Source: Misgurnus anguillicaudatus (Eukaryota > Chordata > Actinopteri > Cypriniformes > Cobitidae). Taken from it: a stretch of DNA of 64,000 nucleotides. The position numbers were made by a program, and so were the translations under genes. The stretch spans positions 16,893,501 to 16,957,500 of the forward strand of contig NC_073356.2 in assembly GCF_027580225.2 (NCBI RefSeq), written 5' to 3'. The notes beneath the pieces were generated by a model, which searched no databases, had not been told where the DNA came from, and saw nothing but the letters and a program-made list of their open reading frames with translations. This document shows positions 47,321 to 58,300 of the stretch, in pieces (positions within the stretch are counted from its first letter, which is position 1; every line of letters begins with the position of its first letter).

Positions 47321-48320
47321 GTGATCCTGGACGACAACACTGATCATAAGGGTCAAATTTTTGAAAATGAGCTGAATAAATAAGCTTTCCATTGATGTAT
47401 AGTTGTTAGGATAGGGACACAACTATTTAAAAATATGAAATCTGGGGTGCAAAAAAAACTAAATAATGAGAAAATTGCCTTTATAGTTGTCCAAATGAAA
47501 TCCTTAGCAACACATATTACTAATGAGAAATATTTATATATTTACGGTATTTGGGTCAGTGACAAAAACAAGTTTGGCAAGATGATAATTTCAAAATGCA
47601 CATAGTGTATTTATGTTGATTTTATGCAATGAAAAATTACATTTGCACCATTTTTATAAAAGTTAAGGCTGAATGGACCTGAAAATGTCAAATGGTGTAA
47701 CCGCCAATTGCGTCAAAGAATGAGAAATATAAAATATTTTATTCACCTTGATGGCATATAAGCGTAATCATAAAAGGAATTCATCACAGGAAAATACAAT
47801 TTATAAGTTATTACTAAATGTAAATTTTGATGTGATTTTGTAATATTTGTCCTGACAGCTCTGTTTTCTAATTAATCTTTGACAAATGATGTAAAAATGT
47901 ATGTAAAAAAAACATATTACACTAAACTAGATGATTATATTTTATTCCACATTTTTATGTATACATTTATATTTTCATTTAAAAAAATATTAGTTACACC
48001 AATTTACACTGCCCGGTTACACCACATTGACATTTTTGCAATTATACCCCAAATACTTTCAAAATGAAATAAAACCAGAAATTTTAGAAAGAAAATGTAT
48101 GCAAATAATCTGCAAATTTATTTTGAAATTTTAACCCTTTTAAATTTAATTGAACCATATACGGACACAAAAAATTAACTCATTTAATTTTTTGACCCAT
48201 TTACAAAATATCTTCATTAATAATGATATTTACTTAATATTTTTGGCATTTAAAAAATCTATCATTTTGACCCATGTGTATTTTTGGCTACTGCTGACTA
48301 GTTTTGTGGTCCAGGGTCAC
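47321..48320 (-). mobile_element. GTGACCCTGGACCAC element forming the lrrc69 3' flank, 1 kb
   Basis: On the minus strand it begins GTGACCCTGGACCACAAAAC at 48320; the other end is 'gtgatcctggacgacaaca' (47321). This is an inverted pair. It starts 9 nt after the lrrc69 stop codon, so it probably supplies the 3' UTR. AATAAA on the minus strand at 48122-48117 could serve as poly(A) signal. Relatives: 14426-15955 and 5480-6385. Confidence 0.8.
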
Positions 48321-48329
48321 ATTTGTTAG

Positions 48330-50339
48330 TTACATCTGCACAAGCCCGTAGTATCTGTGATCATTTCTGTTGAAGCAGTCATAGGAACACAGTAAAACTC
48401 TCACTGGTATAAACTCTGAGCTTTTCATGCCCATATGCTGCAAAAAAGACAAAAGAAAAGATGTCAGATTACCATAATATATTGATGTTGTTGTCCTTAT
48501 TTCAACTTGAAGGTTTTTTGTAATATGACCCCATAGTGAATACCAAATAGCTATAATACAAGCATACACTATTGTACGCAATACATGTTACAGAGAACAT
48601 TACATTTTGATTTGATGTGAATTTGCTGTCAGATATGCAGAATGAACGAATACCTTAAGATTTATAAACTGCACACACTCCAGCCAGGTAGTGAGGAAAG
48701 GCATGGAGCACACGGCGCATTGTCCCCAGTGAGACAGCAAGTCCTGCAGCTCTGGGTAAAATGGTAAAGCCCTAGAGAGCATTGAAAATTTGTTTGTGCT
48801 GTCCCTGAGAATCATCCTGGCGGAGAGTTCCTATGCGTTAACACAAAAGTATGGCTTCAGGTAAAACAGTTAAAAATTCCAAAATCTATCATATTGTAAG
48901 AGAAAATATTAATATTTCAGGCTCTCACTAATAACAACATCCTGTATACTCAGTGTGGTAGTGCAGGGTTTACACAGGTATACAGAGTATACCCACTTCT
49001 TTAGTAGATGGCATGGGGTACACCCACTTTTAAATTCGAAAAAATTAAATATTACTTTTATAATGTTCTGTATGCAGAGAAGTCAAGCAGCAGTATAAGT
49101 GACAATACTATCTTATTTTGGAGTGAACTAAATATGCAGGACTAGTCTTATATGTCACTGTTTATAACACAGTTTATACCTAAGATTTGTGGAGGACAGC
49201 TGCATCAAATGTACAAAAGGGGTAAAAATGTTGTGTTACCTTTAATGAAAGAATTTCTTTCTCTTGAATGGACTCCATCGGTTTAAATGAAACTAAATTG
49301 TTTCCTTCACAGAACAATTCTTCCAATGTGAGAAACTGGAACTATTACATTAACAGGAATGAAATAACGTTTGGTTTAAACTATACAAATGTAAAAAGAA
49401 AATATACAAATATATTATGAATTTATCATATAAAATATTTTGCATTACCAAAATTATTTTTACAATTTAAAGAATATTTAATTCAGCAGCTGTAATAGCT
49501 AACAATTCATCCAACTTACACCCACTGGAAACACAGATAAATGATTTCCAGCAACATCTAAGGTCTTCAGATTTCTCCAACTAAGAATCCCCTAAGTGAA
49601 AAATAAACAGATTTATTTATATGTTTACATATCTTCTGTATGTCTGTCATTACTTTTGTAAAGTTTGATGACTGTCGTCTCTCTTACCTCTGGAAGTTCA
49701 GTCAGGTTGTTTCGGGCCAAGTACAACTTCCTTAGTTGTGATAAACTGTACAACTGCTGTGGTATCCGAGTCAGTTTATTATTAGTAAAATTAACCTCTG
49801 TCAGACTTTTTATCAGACCCAATTCAGCTGGAATCTGCTCCAAATGATTGTCTGTGATACTCATGCTTTCTAGTCTACCAAGCCTGTAAAGAAATCTAAC
49901 TTTTAAGTAGTGCTGGGCAAAGATTAATCACGATTAATCGCATACAAAATAAAAGTGATTTTTTTTTTTGCATAAATATGTGTGCTGTGTGTAATTATTA
50001 TGTATATATAAATACAAACACATTCATATAAACAAAAAAATAATATATAAAAAATAAAAATGTACGTGTCTGTTTAAATATACATAATTATTACACACAG
50101 CACAGACACATCTATTATGCAAAAATGCACTTTTATTTTGTATGCGATTAATCGCAATTAATCTTTGCCCAGCACTACTTTTAAGTAATGATAGATAGTC
50201 TGATGTCTATGTACGACTAATCGCATACAAAATAAAAGTGATTTTTTTTGCATAATATATGAGTGTGTGCTGTGTGTAATTATTATGTATATATAAATAG
50301 ACACACTTTCATGTATGTGTTTAAGAAACATTTACATGC

Positions 50340-50416
<77 letters not shown>

Positions 50417-51322
50417 ATTATATTTGTATTTATTCTATATTATATATAAACAAAAAATGGATATATAAATAAAAATGTTCTGAAATGTATATATGTACGT
50501 GTCTGTGTTTAAATATACATAATTATTACACACATCACAGACACATCTATTATGCAAAAACGCACTTTTATTTTGTATGCGATCAATCGCGATTAATCTT
50601 TGCACAGCACTACTTTTAAGTAATGATAGATAGTCTGATGTTGCAAATGCAATGTGTTTCTTTGACTCGTTAAAAAAAAGTAAAACTCACCTATGAATTT
50701 CTGGAGGAATGACTTTTATTCTATTGTGGTTTAGATTGAGAAGCACAAGGTTTGGGAGCCCTTCTGTAAATAAATAATACACTAACTTAGTTCAGTTGAA
50801 TAAAGAAAACAGTAAACCTGAATATGAAATTTCTTACCCAGAATCTGTGGTTGCAAATGCTTAATTTTGTTCCCATATAAATAAAGTTTTTTCAGATGAC
50901 AGAGATGTGCTAACACAGATGGCACCTCATCAAAAACATTATTGCCCAGATTGAGTTCTGTCAACTTAAAACACTTACACTGTAAATCCATATGAAATAC
51001 ATACAACAACAAATAACAATACATAAATGTTATACATTTGCAGTATTACTTTTATTTGAAATAAAAAGTTTTTTTATTAAAATTATACCTAACAATATAC
51101 CTCCATATTTGAAAAGAAAAACGATACGATAGATGAAACGTTGGTTACCTGTTCTAAACACTGCAGTTCATATGGCAAATCCGACAGATAATTATTATTT
51201 AACTTCAGTGTTGTAATCCATGTTAACTTTGCATAATCCTTCGTCAGATAAGTAATTTTTCTGGAGCTCAAACTGAGCGATTTCGCCTTTGTCTTTAATG
51301 CTCGGACTAAATCGCTCGCCAT
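48330..51322 (-). CDS. lrrc69: lrrc69, leucine-rich repeat protein (complete, 8 exons)
   Basis: Exons on the minus strand: 51322-51149, 50964-50838, 50763-50691, 49883-49688, 49591-49520, 49335-49240, 48830-48654, 48437-48330. All introns are GT-AG and the frame is continuous: 1023 nt, 340 aa plus TAA (human LRRC69 is about 347 aa). The start ATG (51322) opens [14 protein letters not shown]. About seven 23-residue LRRs follow ([54 protein letters not shown]). A conserved C-terminal part has [27 protein letters not shown] and GLVQM. For exon 2 an alternative acceptor 15 nt upstream (cag|tgt) would add five residues; I prefer ...ttttaag|TTG because it keeps 23-residue spacing. Function is not established; a protein-interaction role is general for LRRs. 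Neighbouring otud6b lies upstream on the same strand, as in human. Confidence 0.93.
49908..50177. mobile_element. hAT MITE TAGTGCTGGGCAAAG in lrrc69 intron 3
   Basis: Ends TAGTGCTGGGCAAAGATTAA and ...aatctttgcccagcacta. Octamers cttttaag at 49900-49907 and 50178-50185 are identical (hAT-type duplication). Arms contain 'taatcgcatacaaaataaaa'. Confidence 0.9.
50214..50645. repeat. Tandem duplicate of that MITE plus flank, with (TA)n expansion
   Basis: Repeats the MITE from 'taatcgcatacaaaataaaa' onward, then the right end 'gcacagcacta', a third cttttaag (50613-50620) and the same unique flank 'taatgatagatagtctgatg' found after the first copy. The shared flank shows segmental tandem duplication, not a second transposition. 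Confidence 0.85.
50339..50413. repeat. (TA)n microsatellite, about 75 bp
   Basis: Pure TA run inside the duplicated MITE; a likely polymorphic site. The 69-codon frame across it is low-complexity. Confidence 0.96.
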
Positions 51323-51339
51323 TTAACTTTTGCAACTCT

Positions 51340-51480
51340 AGGTGTGAACGACTTCTTGCGGCGCTGCGCTGAGTGATCAGCATATGACGTGAACGTACCG
51401 CGAGAGTGATTCGAAAGCTGTCCTGTCCGATTGCTCTCGCGGTACTTGGGTGTCATAGGCCGCTCGGTCTGCGCAGCTCC
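51340..51480. mobile_element. MITE fragment covering the lrrc69 promoter region
   Basis: 'aggtgtgaacgacttcttgc', 'ggcgctgcgc' and 'gtaccgcgagag' match the reverse complement of the right part of 27114-27853 (aggtgtgttcgacttcatgc, ggcgctgcgc, gtaccgcgagag) with an internal deletion. The second half repeats the pattern inverted ('ctctcgcggtac', 'ctcggtctgcgcag'). It begins 17 nt before the lrrc69 ATG. Confidence 0.6.
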
Positions 51481-51665
51481 GGTAAAGAACAGTTTTCTCC
51501 ACGTTGCCATGGAGATTTCACACAAAGCCTCATGCTCTCGATTGAAGTCAATGGCGCCGACTGGCGGACCAACATAAATTTTACTTTATCAGCTGTAGGA
51601 AGGACACAACTCTGACACTGATCATAACACTATGTATTTATGCTTTTCTTTGATAAAAATCCACC

Positions 51666-51671
51666 TTTATT
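51666..51671 (-). terminator. Candidate poly(A) signal of otud6b
   Basis: AATAAA on the minus strand about 310 nt after the otud6b stop codon and about 340 bp upstream of the lrrc69 ATG. Another AATAAA lies almost at the stop codon (about 51978), too close to be the likely main site. Confidence 0.4.
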
Positions 51672-51744
51672 CAATATGCAATACAGTCGGCATTTTTAAT
51701 TTTACATGATCCAGCACTTTACATAGCATATTATTTAGCTGATA

Positions 51745-51927
51745 TCAGTTTTCCATCAATAACACGATGCACAGATAAATCATGAAGAACACTGCAAACA
51801 TGGACGTTAACATAAAGCTTGTCCACTGCAACCAAAGCCACTGCCTTTGTATTTTTTTTTAAGAGTATCCCGAAAGAGCAAGCCCAATAGTTGCTCCAAG
51901 CAAAACTGAATAAAATTTTAGGTCCAT
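51745..51927 (-). other. Small hydrophobic reading frame with one in-frame stop, in the otud6b 3' UTR
   Basis: Minus-strand ATG at 51927 opens a frame with a hydrophobic segment (YSVLLGATIGLALSGYS). It hits TAA at codon 23, and the same frame then stays open for 37 codons to TGA at 51747-51745. That second part is again strongly hydrophobic (FMLTSMFAVFFMIYLCIVLL). Two predicted membrane helices either side of a stop could be a decayed small membrane-protein gene, an upstream/downstream ORF pair, or chance in T-rich UTR. Not recognised as any family. Confidence 0.2.
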
Positions 51928-51982
51928 TTCTACAGACTAACAACAATGCACAGATGCGTATATTAATATATGTTTTATTTGA

Positions 51983-54762
51983 TCAGCTCTCCTCCTCGTT
52001 AGATAAATCTTTAAGGGGCTCCACAGAGTTATAGTGCTCACCGAGTCCATACGCATGCCGCATATAACTAAAAGAGACAGGGAGAAAAAAATTAGGGACA
52101 GCAATACAAAATATATTCATCTTCATTATATGAAAGACAGCAGGTATTTACATGAGTGTAATTGGTGGCCTGTCATATTCTTCACCAATAATTATAGAAA
52201 GAGACTCTGCCTGGATGACTTCAATTGGCAACTGGAGGACCTGTGAAAGGGCTTTTAACTGTAATGGAGGAAATAAAAACAGGTATTACATTTTCACCTT
52301 TAAAAATATCAATATGACATATTTGTTTTTTTAGCTATACATTCTTACCTCTAACTGTCCACCCCAAGCCGCTGTGTCTGCAACATCATTGCAGTATTTC
52401 TCAAACTCATCTAAATAAAGATATAATTAACAAATAAGTATAAATTAAATAGACCAATTAAAGTTTGGACGCACATAAATTAAGTTTCTTGTGATCTTAA
52501 AATCTTTTGGATAAAAGCTTACAGCTGTTAATAGTGGAGCGAATATCTCTTCATACTTAAATGCTTTGAATTAGTTTTAGCAAACAAATTGTGTCGACCA
52601 AAGAAATGTTAATCCAGACCGGACTTTCATCTGCAGTGTACATGTCTCCCGTATTGGGGTCAGTAAGAAAAGGTAGAAAGTCATCTGCGTGGCTCCTCAT
52701 GTACTGAGCTGTTCGAGCCCGAAGCTCTTTGAGGCCAAGAGCACAGCCTCGCACCATCAGCTGGTCCTCTACAGCACGGTACATGCAGTGTCCATCAGAG
52801 GAGATCTCTTTGATCTGCAGGTGTCTCTCTGCTAGCTTGTCTTTCAGCTTTAGATTCTCCAGATGACGAGAGCCTGTGAGGTTCTCCACCTCTGCCTCAG
52901 CGATCCGAGTCTCTCGCTCCTTCTCAAGGGCAGCTCTTTTGTCCTAAAAACAAGAAATGCACTTATATGATCAAGAACCCAGTGCGTCCTATCAAAACAA
53001 TGCATATTTTATACCTGATGGATATCACTGCATGTGTTTGTTTAATAACAAAATCAAATGTTTTGTCAAATATGTTCTGTGGACATTTTTTTTGACCCTA
53101 CGATTCTTAGGGCAAGGGTCACTTCAACTTACCCGTCTCTTTTGCGCTTTAGATGTCCGCGTTTGCTTGCCATCTGTTTCTTCCTCATTATTTGCCAAAT
53201 TTACAGAATCCAATGCATTTGAAACCTCTTCCACCTTTACAAAATAGAGGAAATCAATTACTGAGCTGCAAAACTGTTCAATACTATCGTAAATATACTT
53301 TATTGTTTAAAGTCTGTGTAAAGTTATTTCAGAGAATTGTTTTTAAACACATTATAAATGTTAAAAATGTATTGCTGAAACACCGTTTCCACATAGCTGT
53401 TTTCAAAATTTGGGCGGGGCTAAAACGGTGGCTCGATGACGCACCAGAGCCACCGAGCACAGAGACAGAGCGCAGTTATGCAAATGTTTTCTGGTGTAGG
53501 TTTGGCCAGTTTGTTATTATTGCAGTTTGTGGAGCCTGGGCTGTCTACAGAAATCGTTTTTTTTTACAGTTTGATCAGCGGACAGGAAGCAAGCAGATAG
53601 TGAGGAGATGTTTGCTGTAGGTAACAAAAAATGTTTTATGGTCTAAAATGCGCAAATTCGCTTAGAGCACCTTTAAACTTAAAAACAGAATAATACATAA
53701 AAGCTGCTGTGTGACAAGGTGTACAGCTAACAAGCCAAAAAACCCATAAATACGTTTTAATAAGCTGTCGATCTCAAAAAACGAGCGCCTAAAGACACAA
53801 AAGTGGAAGCAGGCAACTTTTCATAGTACTCATATTAGTAGAACTGCGCCCACTAGTCGGCGATCCTCTTTTTTCTCCTTAAAGGCTGGGTTTTACGGCT
53901 CGACAGCATATAAAAACGTATTTCTGGTATTTTTAGCTTGTTCGCTGTACATATTGTCACACAGCAGCTTTTAGGCATTATTCTGTTTTTTGTTATAAGC
54001 CAGAAATGACAAGGAGGCAGCCTCTCGCAATACAAAGTCAATGGCGTGGTTTTCAGGTTATGACACGCTGCGCTCTGTCTCTATGGCCCTGTCCCTAACA
54101 CAATCATGAGCATCTTGTAGTGGTATTTAAAAGTTGATAGAGAGGGCAGCTTTCCCGCGAGTGGGCGTGGTTTCAGCGCCGACAGCGGACACGCCCCCGT
54201 CTGAGAGCAAAGAATTCTGCCTGTTTTTCCAAGATTTTGACAACTTATTTTATTTATTTGGATTCCAATTTGGCTTGGTCACATTTTTCTGTGTTGTCAC
54301 TTGTCACAAACTGAAAACACATTTAATATCGGACTATAAATTGTAAAAAGACATTTATAGCAATTTATTATCTAACAATTCCATCAAACATAAGTTAGCT
54401 GTCATTTCACCTACCGAGGAAGAGATGTTTAGTTGTCTAAGCTCATTCTCGTGTTTTTGACTAAGCTCGGCCTCTAATTTGGCAATGTCCTCAGTCAGTT
54501 GTTTCCTTCTCTTCTTGTCATTTTTGGGGACAGCATTTTTCATACTCTGTATCTTTGCTAAGAAACAAACAAAGACAACTATATTGTAATAGGATTGTAT
54601 ATATTTTGTCTTACTTACTAACACATAAAATGTCATACTGTATAATGCATCCCATGTTGTTTTGAAGTTCAACAGAGTGATGTTGCCTTTACCTTGCAGG
54701 TCTTTCTTTTCCTTGCGATGCTGCTTGGCTAACAGCTCTTCTGTTGTCTCCGCTGTCTCCAT
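51983..54762 (-). CDS. otud6b: otud6b, OTU-family deubiquitinase (complete, 7 exons)
   Basis: OTUD6B cleaves ubiquitin chains and is linked to protein synthesis and proteasome function. Minus-strand exons: 54762-54693, 54557-54415, 53234-53133, 52943-52625, 52410-52349, 52258-52152, 52067-51983. Frame is continuous and gives 295 aa (human 293). Residues 1-105 are charged and probably coiled-coil ([36 protein letters not shown]). The OTU domain follows: catalytic motif SSDGHCMY with Cys158, [25 protein letters not shown], and the catalytic His in [10 protein letters not shown] (His279). The tail is acidic and ends NEEES. The start is METAE at 54762; the frame extends five codons upstream only via a TTG. 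The exon 4 donor (a|gtccgg) is weak, and with it the joint reads ADENEFEKYC, two residues longer than human. The intron between exons 2 and 3 carries repeat sequence. Confidence 0.95.
53380..54210. mobile_element. Repeat-derived sequence with hairpin in otud6b intron 2
   Basis: About 53690-53775 and 53900-53995 are inverted arms: 'aagctgctgtgtgacaa' on the left, 'ttgtcacacagcagctt' on the right. 'ggcagctttcccgcgagtgg' (54147-54166) is the inverse of a segment at about 35205-35230. The 155-codon plus-strand frame 53153-53620 runs through exon 3 antisense and this repeat, and is not a gene. Confidence 0.6.
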
Positions 54763-55349
54763 GTTAAAATAAACCAAATATTTACAGCGGTAAAATGTTT
54801 GATAAATTCGACCTAAACATTACGTGCATTATTGTTTTGCCATCGGTTTCAAATGCCGAGCAAACACTGAATTGTATATTCAGTTCATTGAAATGAACAG
54901 TCATTCAGTTGAACTGATCTGAGGAGAACCGCATGCATTCCGAAAACTCTCGCGAGAAACGTAGCTTTTCAAAATAAAAGTCATAAACGCCTTTTCGATG
55001 GCTTGATTTAATTATTTGTAATTCTAGAATTTCTGTAATGAATCTGTTACAACTATGTAAACACCGAATTACCGAAATATGGTGTGTTTATGCTGTGTTT
55101 ATCTGTTCTATTTAATGTTTTATTTAATCGTTGCGACCTTTATTATATATATATCATAAGACATCACTAATCGAGACTAGGTGTTTGCTCGGACAGCGCT
55201 TAGATGCTTAGAACAATATATTATCTACTTATGTCTGAGTAGCAGCTCGTATGTACAGTTTAACGTTAACTGTCTCTGTAAAACGACACATTAATTCAAA
55301 TAAGAGATAATCTTTTTGAAGAAGCGAGGTTTCTGCAGCCTCGCATGCA
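54763..55349. promoter_or_regulatory. Bidirectional promoter between otud6b and pex1
   Basis: Only 587 bp separate the divergent start codons. The stretch lacks the repeat families present on either side. It includes the perfect palindrome TCTCGCGAGA at 54948-54957. No convincing TATA box is placed for either gene, fitting housekeeping promoters. Confidence 0.7.
54948..54957. promoter_or_regulatory. CGCG-box TCTCGCGAGA (BANP-type site)
   Basis: An exact match to the palindromic motif known to be bound by BANP at CpG-island housekeeping promoters. It lies 186 nt upstream of the otud6b ATG and 393 nt upstream of the pex1 ATG. Confidence 0.75.
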
Positions 55350-58300
55350 ATGTTGGGGGGTCAGGGAATACAACCTGTCACGGTGGTCTTCAACAACTCC
55401 AAAAACTGCTTTCTTCACCTGACAGCAAACTTCGCCATTCATCTCGGTCTCCATGAGGTGTGCGGCAGCTAGCAGATCTATTTTATATGCATGTCAAAAC
55501 TCCACACTGTATTTTATGTTTATCTTTTGTAAGTTTTACTAATCTAACACTAATTCGCTGTTGACAGAAACAGATCTTGGAGCTGTCATGGGGCGTTTCT
55601 GCACTTGTGTTCCTTAGCTGGATCAGATCCAGACAGTCTTCAGGTCAAGAGGATAGAGTTGAGATCAGCAGACAGCTGGGAGAAAAGCTTGGACTCAAAG
55701 AGGGAGAACAGGTTAATATTATTGGTTAAGACATGTTAGTGTTACTGATAAGAGTGAACTGATGAAGAAGATGGATATGATGTATTTTAGGGCTTCTTGC
55801 GGCCATGTCATCAGGTGCAGTCAGTGCAGCAGGTGTTTGTAGAGCCTCTGTCCACAGATGACTGGGAGATACTGGTGAGCATATGACAGCAAGAAATTCA
55901 TTTTTATTGTTTTGAAATGTTTAGTTTGCTGACCATGCTAAGTGCAATAATTAGGCCAAAATGTAAATTAACGGATTGATTTAAAGTTACAGAAGCATAA
56001 TGCACTTGTATAGGCAATACTTGGGCTGGGCAGTATATAAAATATTAGATAATATCAAGACATTTGATAATAATTATACAGTAATAAAAGGTTTGTGCTA
56101 ATACCATAAATGCTATTTTCAGGAGCTCCACAGCATGGCTCTGGAACAGCAACTCTTGGATCAAATTCGAGTGGTCTACAATGGCGGTGTGTTCCCTGTA
56201 TGGGTGGATCAACACACTGTCATCTACATAAGGATAGGTGAGTGCCCCAAGTTTTATCATACAGGAGATATTGTATAAACAGCTTACTTTAATGTCAGTT
56301 TGCTTTTGTTTTTCAGCATCCCTATCTCCATCTGTTCCATATGGCCGACTGGAGCAGTTCACCGAGCTTGTTGTCTCCCCAAAACTTCGTCTAGGAGGAG
56401 AACAGCTCCTTCAAACTTATGCCATGGAAACAAACCAGCATTTACAAAGACAGCAGAATGCTGACCTCACATATACCTCCGCTTTGTCCTCCAACATCCA
56501 ACATGAAACCTTCAGAGATCCACTAGAGAGTCCGAATGAGGGTCAACGGAGTGGTATAGCCGACCTGAAAAGCCTGATCGGATATTTGTTTACAGGACAA
56601 CGCAAGCCTGCCACAGAGAATCTTGCAGTTCCCACCATTCCCACTTTACTGAAAGATTGTTTTCTCAGAACATGTGGAACCCCTCCTAAATCTATCAACC
56701 ACCATGGTTCTTGTTATGGAGATGTACATATACTACCATGGAACCTGCAAGAGCAAGAAAACTGGAGTCCAGGGCAGTTTGCTTTAACATACGGGAAACT
56801 TTCAATCATTCTTTCTCCTAAAGAAATCAGGGAGAGAGTCAAGCAGGCCATGGAGAAGAAGAAAATCAAAGACGGACCTCACAAAGAAAAAGACTCAGAG
56901 GAGAGTAAGGAAAACAGTGTTGTGGTCAGGATGCTCTGTCACAATATAGAGAAGCTGCAGGAAGATCAGAAATTTGACAGAAGTGAAGAAATTTACTCTG
57001 GGAAAGTTTGGGTAAGTTATTCTATTGTCCATGTTGTCTGTTACTATTATTTTACTATTATATATACCACGGGGCTGAAGAATGCTTTATTCTGATTGGT
57101 TGAGAAATGGTCCACGGGCATGCATTAGTTTTCGATAAACGCACAGCTGACCTGTCACATTTCCTAAGATAACCATCAGAGGAATGTTTGTGGTAACCGT
57201 GGTATAAGATGAATAATTGACTCTGGTCCTTTAAATTATTTGACAATTACCACCTTAGGTGTGCATTATTTTCAAATAATTAAATGGCCCATCATCAATT
57301 ATTCCTAACTTAAAGGGACACTCCAATTTTTTTGAAAATATTCTCATTTTCGAGCTCCTCAAGAGTTTAAATATTTGAATTTTGCCATTTTGGAATCCAT
57401 TCAGCTGATCTCACCAGCAGCCGAATATAGTCCCCTTAGTAACTTTCAATAGCAGGGGACTATTTTCGGGCACTGTGTAATATCATTGCGCCTCCTGCAG
57501 CCATGTTACGGCAGCAAAGTCCTTGGTTATTAGGCCAGAATGAGAGTATAGTTCCTAGCCATATCTGCCTAGAGAATCGCAACTTTTAATTTTCCGTCGG
57601 TCTTAGTAGTAGAGCCCTGCACGGGCCAAAAACTCCAGCCCTAACCCGGCCCTGGACCGTAGTGTTCAAGCCCGACCCCAGCCCGACAATGCCTGCAATT
57701 TTTTCAGCCCGATCCTTACCTGACCCGAGATTAATATCAATCACTTTTACGCTCTTTGATGTACAGCTTTTTTATGTACTACCGCGTTTGATCAGTAGGA
57801 AATCCCTATCAGTCTGAAATAACTGTTAGTTTGAATCGTTTATAGACCGCTTCAGCAGTAACAACATAAACAAACGGCTTTCGTGGAACGAACTTAACTT
57901 CCGGTAAACTGAACTCCGCTAAGAATCAATAACAAGAAGTCCTTTTAGAGTAGTTTATTTCTAAAACAAGCAAAATAAACAATTGATTACCTTAGTTCAT
58001 ATTTCATATAAAAAAACCTCAGCTAACGGTGCTGTGTAAAATGTGTACTATAATGTATACAATGTTAACTAGAGCCCGACCGATATATCGGCAGGCCGAT
58101 ATTATCGGCCGATATTAGGCATTTTTCAAACTATCGGTATCGGCGTTCATAATGGCCGATAAACGAATATTTAAAAAAAAAATTTAAACGGGCTTACCAG
58201 CCTTCAAGCATGTCATAAGTATTGCCATTAAATAGTTTGTCCACCAGAGGGCATTACTCGTGCTCTCCCTGTTGGCAGCACTCGTGTATAACACGTCACA

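Noticed and set aside
50263..50472. 69-codon Tyr/Ile repeat frame
   Set aside because: Translation of the (TA)n microsatellite.
53153..53620. 155-codon plus-strand open frame
   Set aside because: It runs antisense through otud6b exon 3 and into repeat sequence, with no domain and no splice context.
54763..54777. N-terminal extension of otud6b by five codons
   Set aside because: The extension would need a TTG start; METAE at 54762 has a normal ATG and matches the family length.
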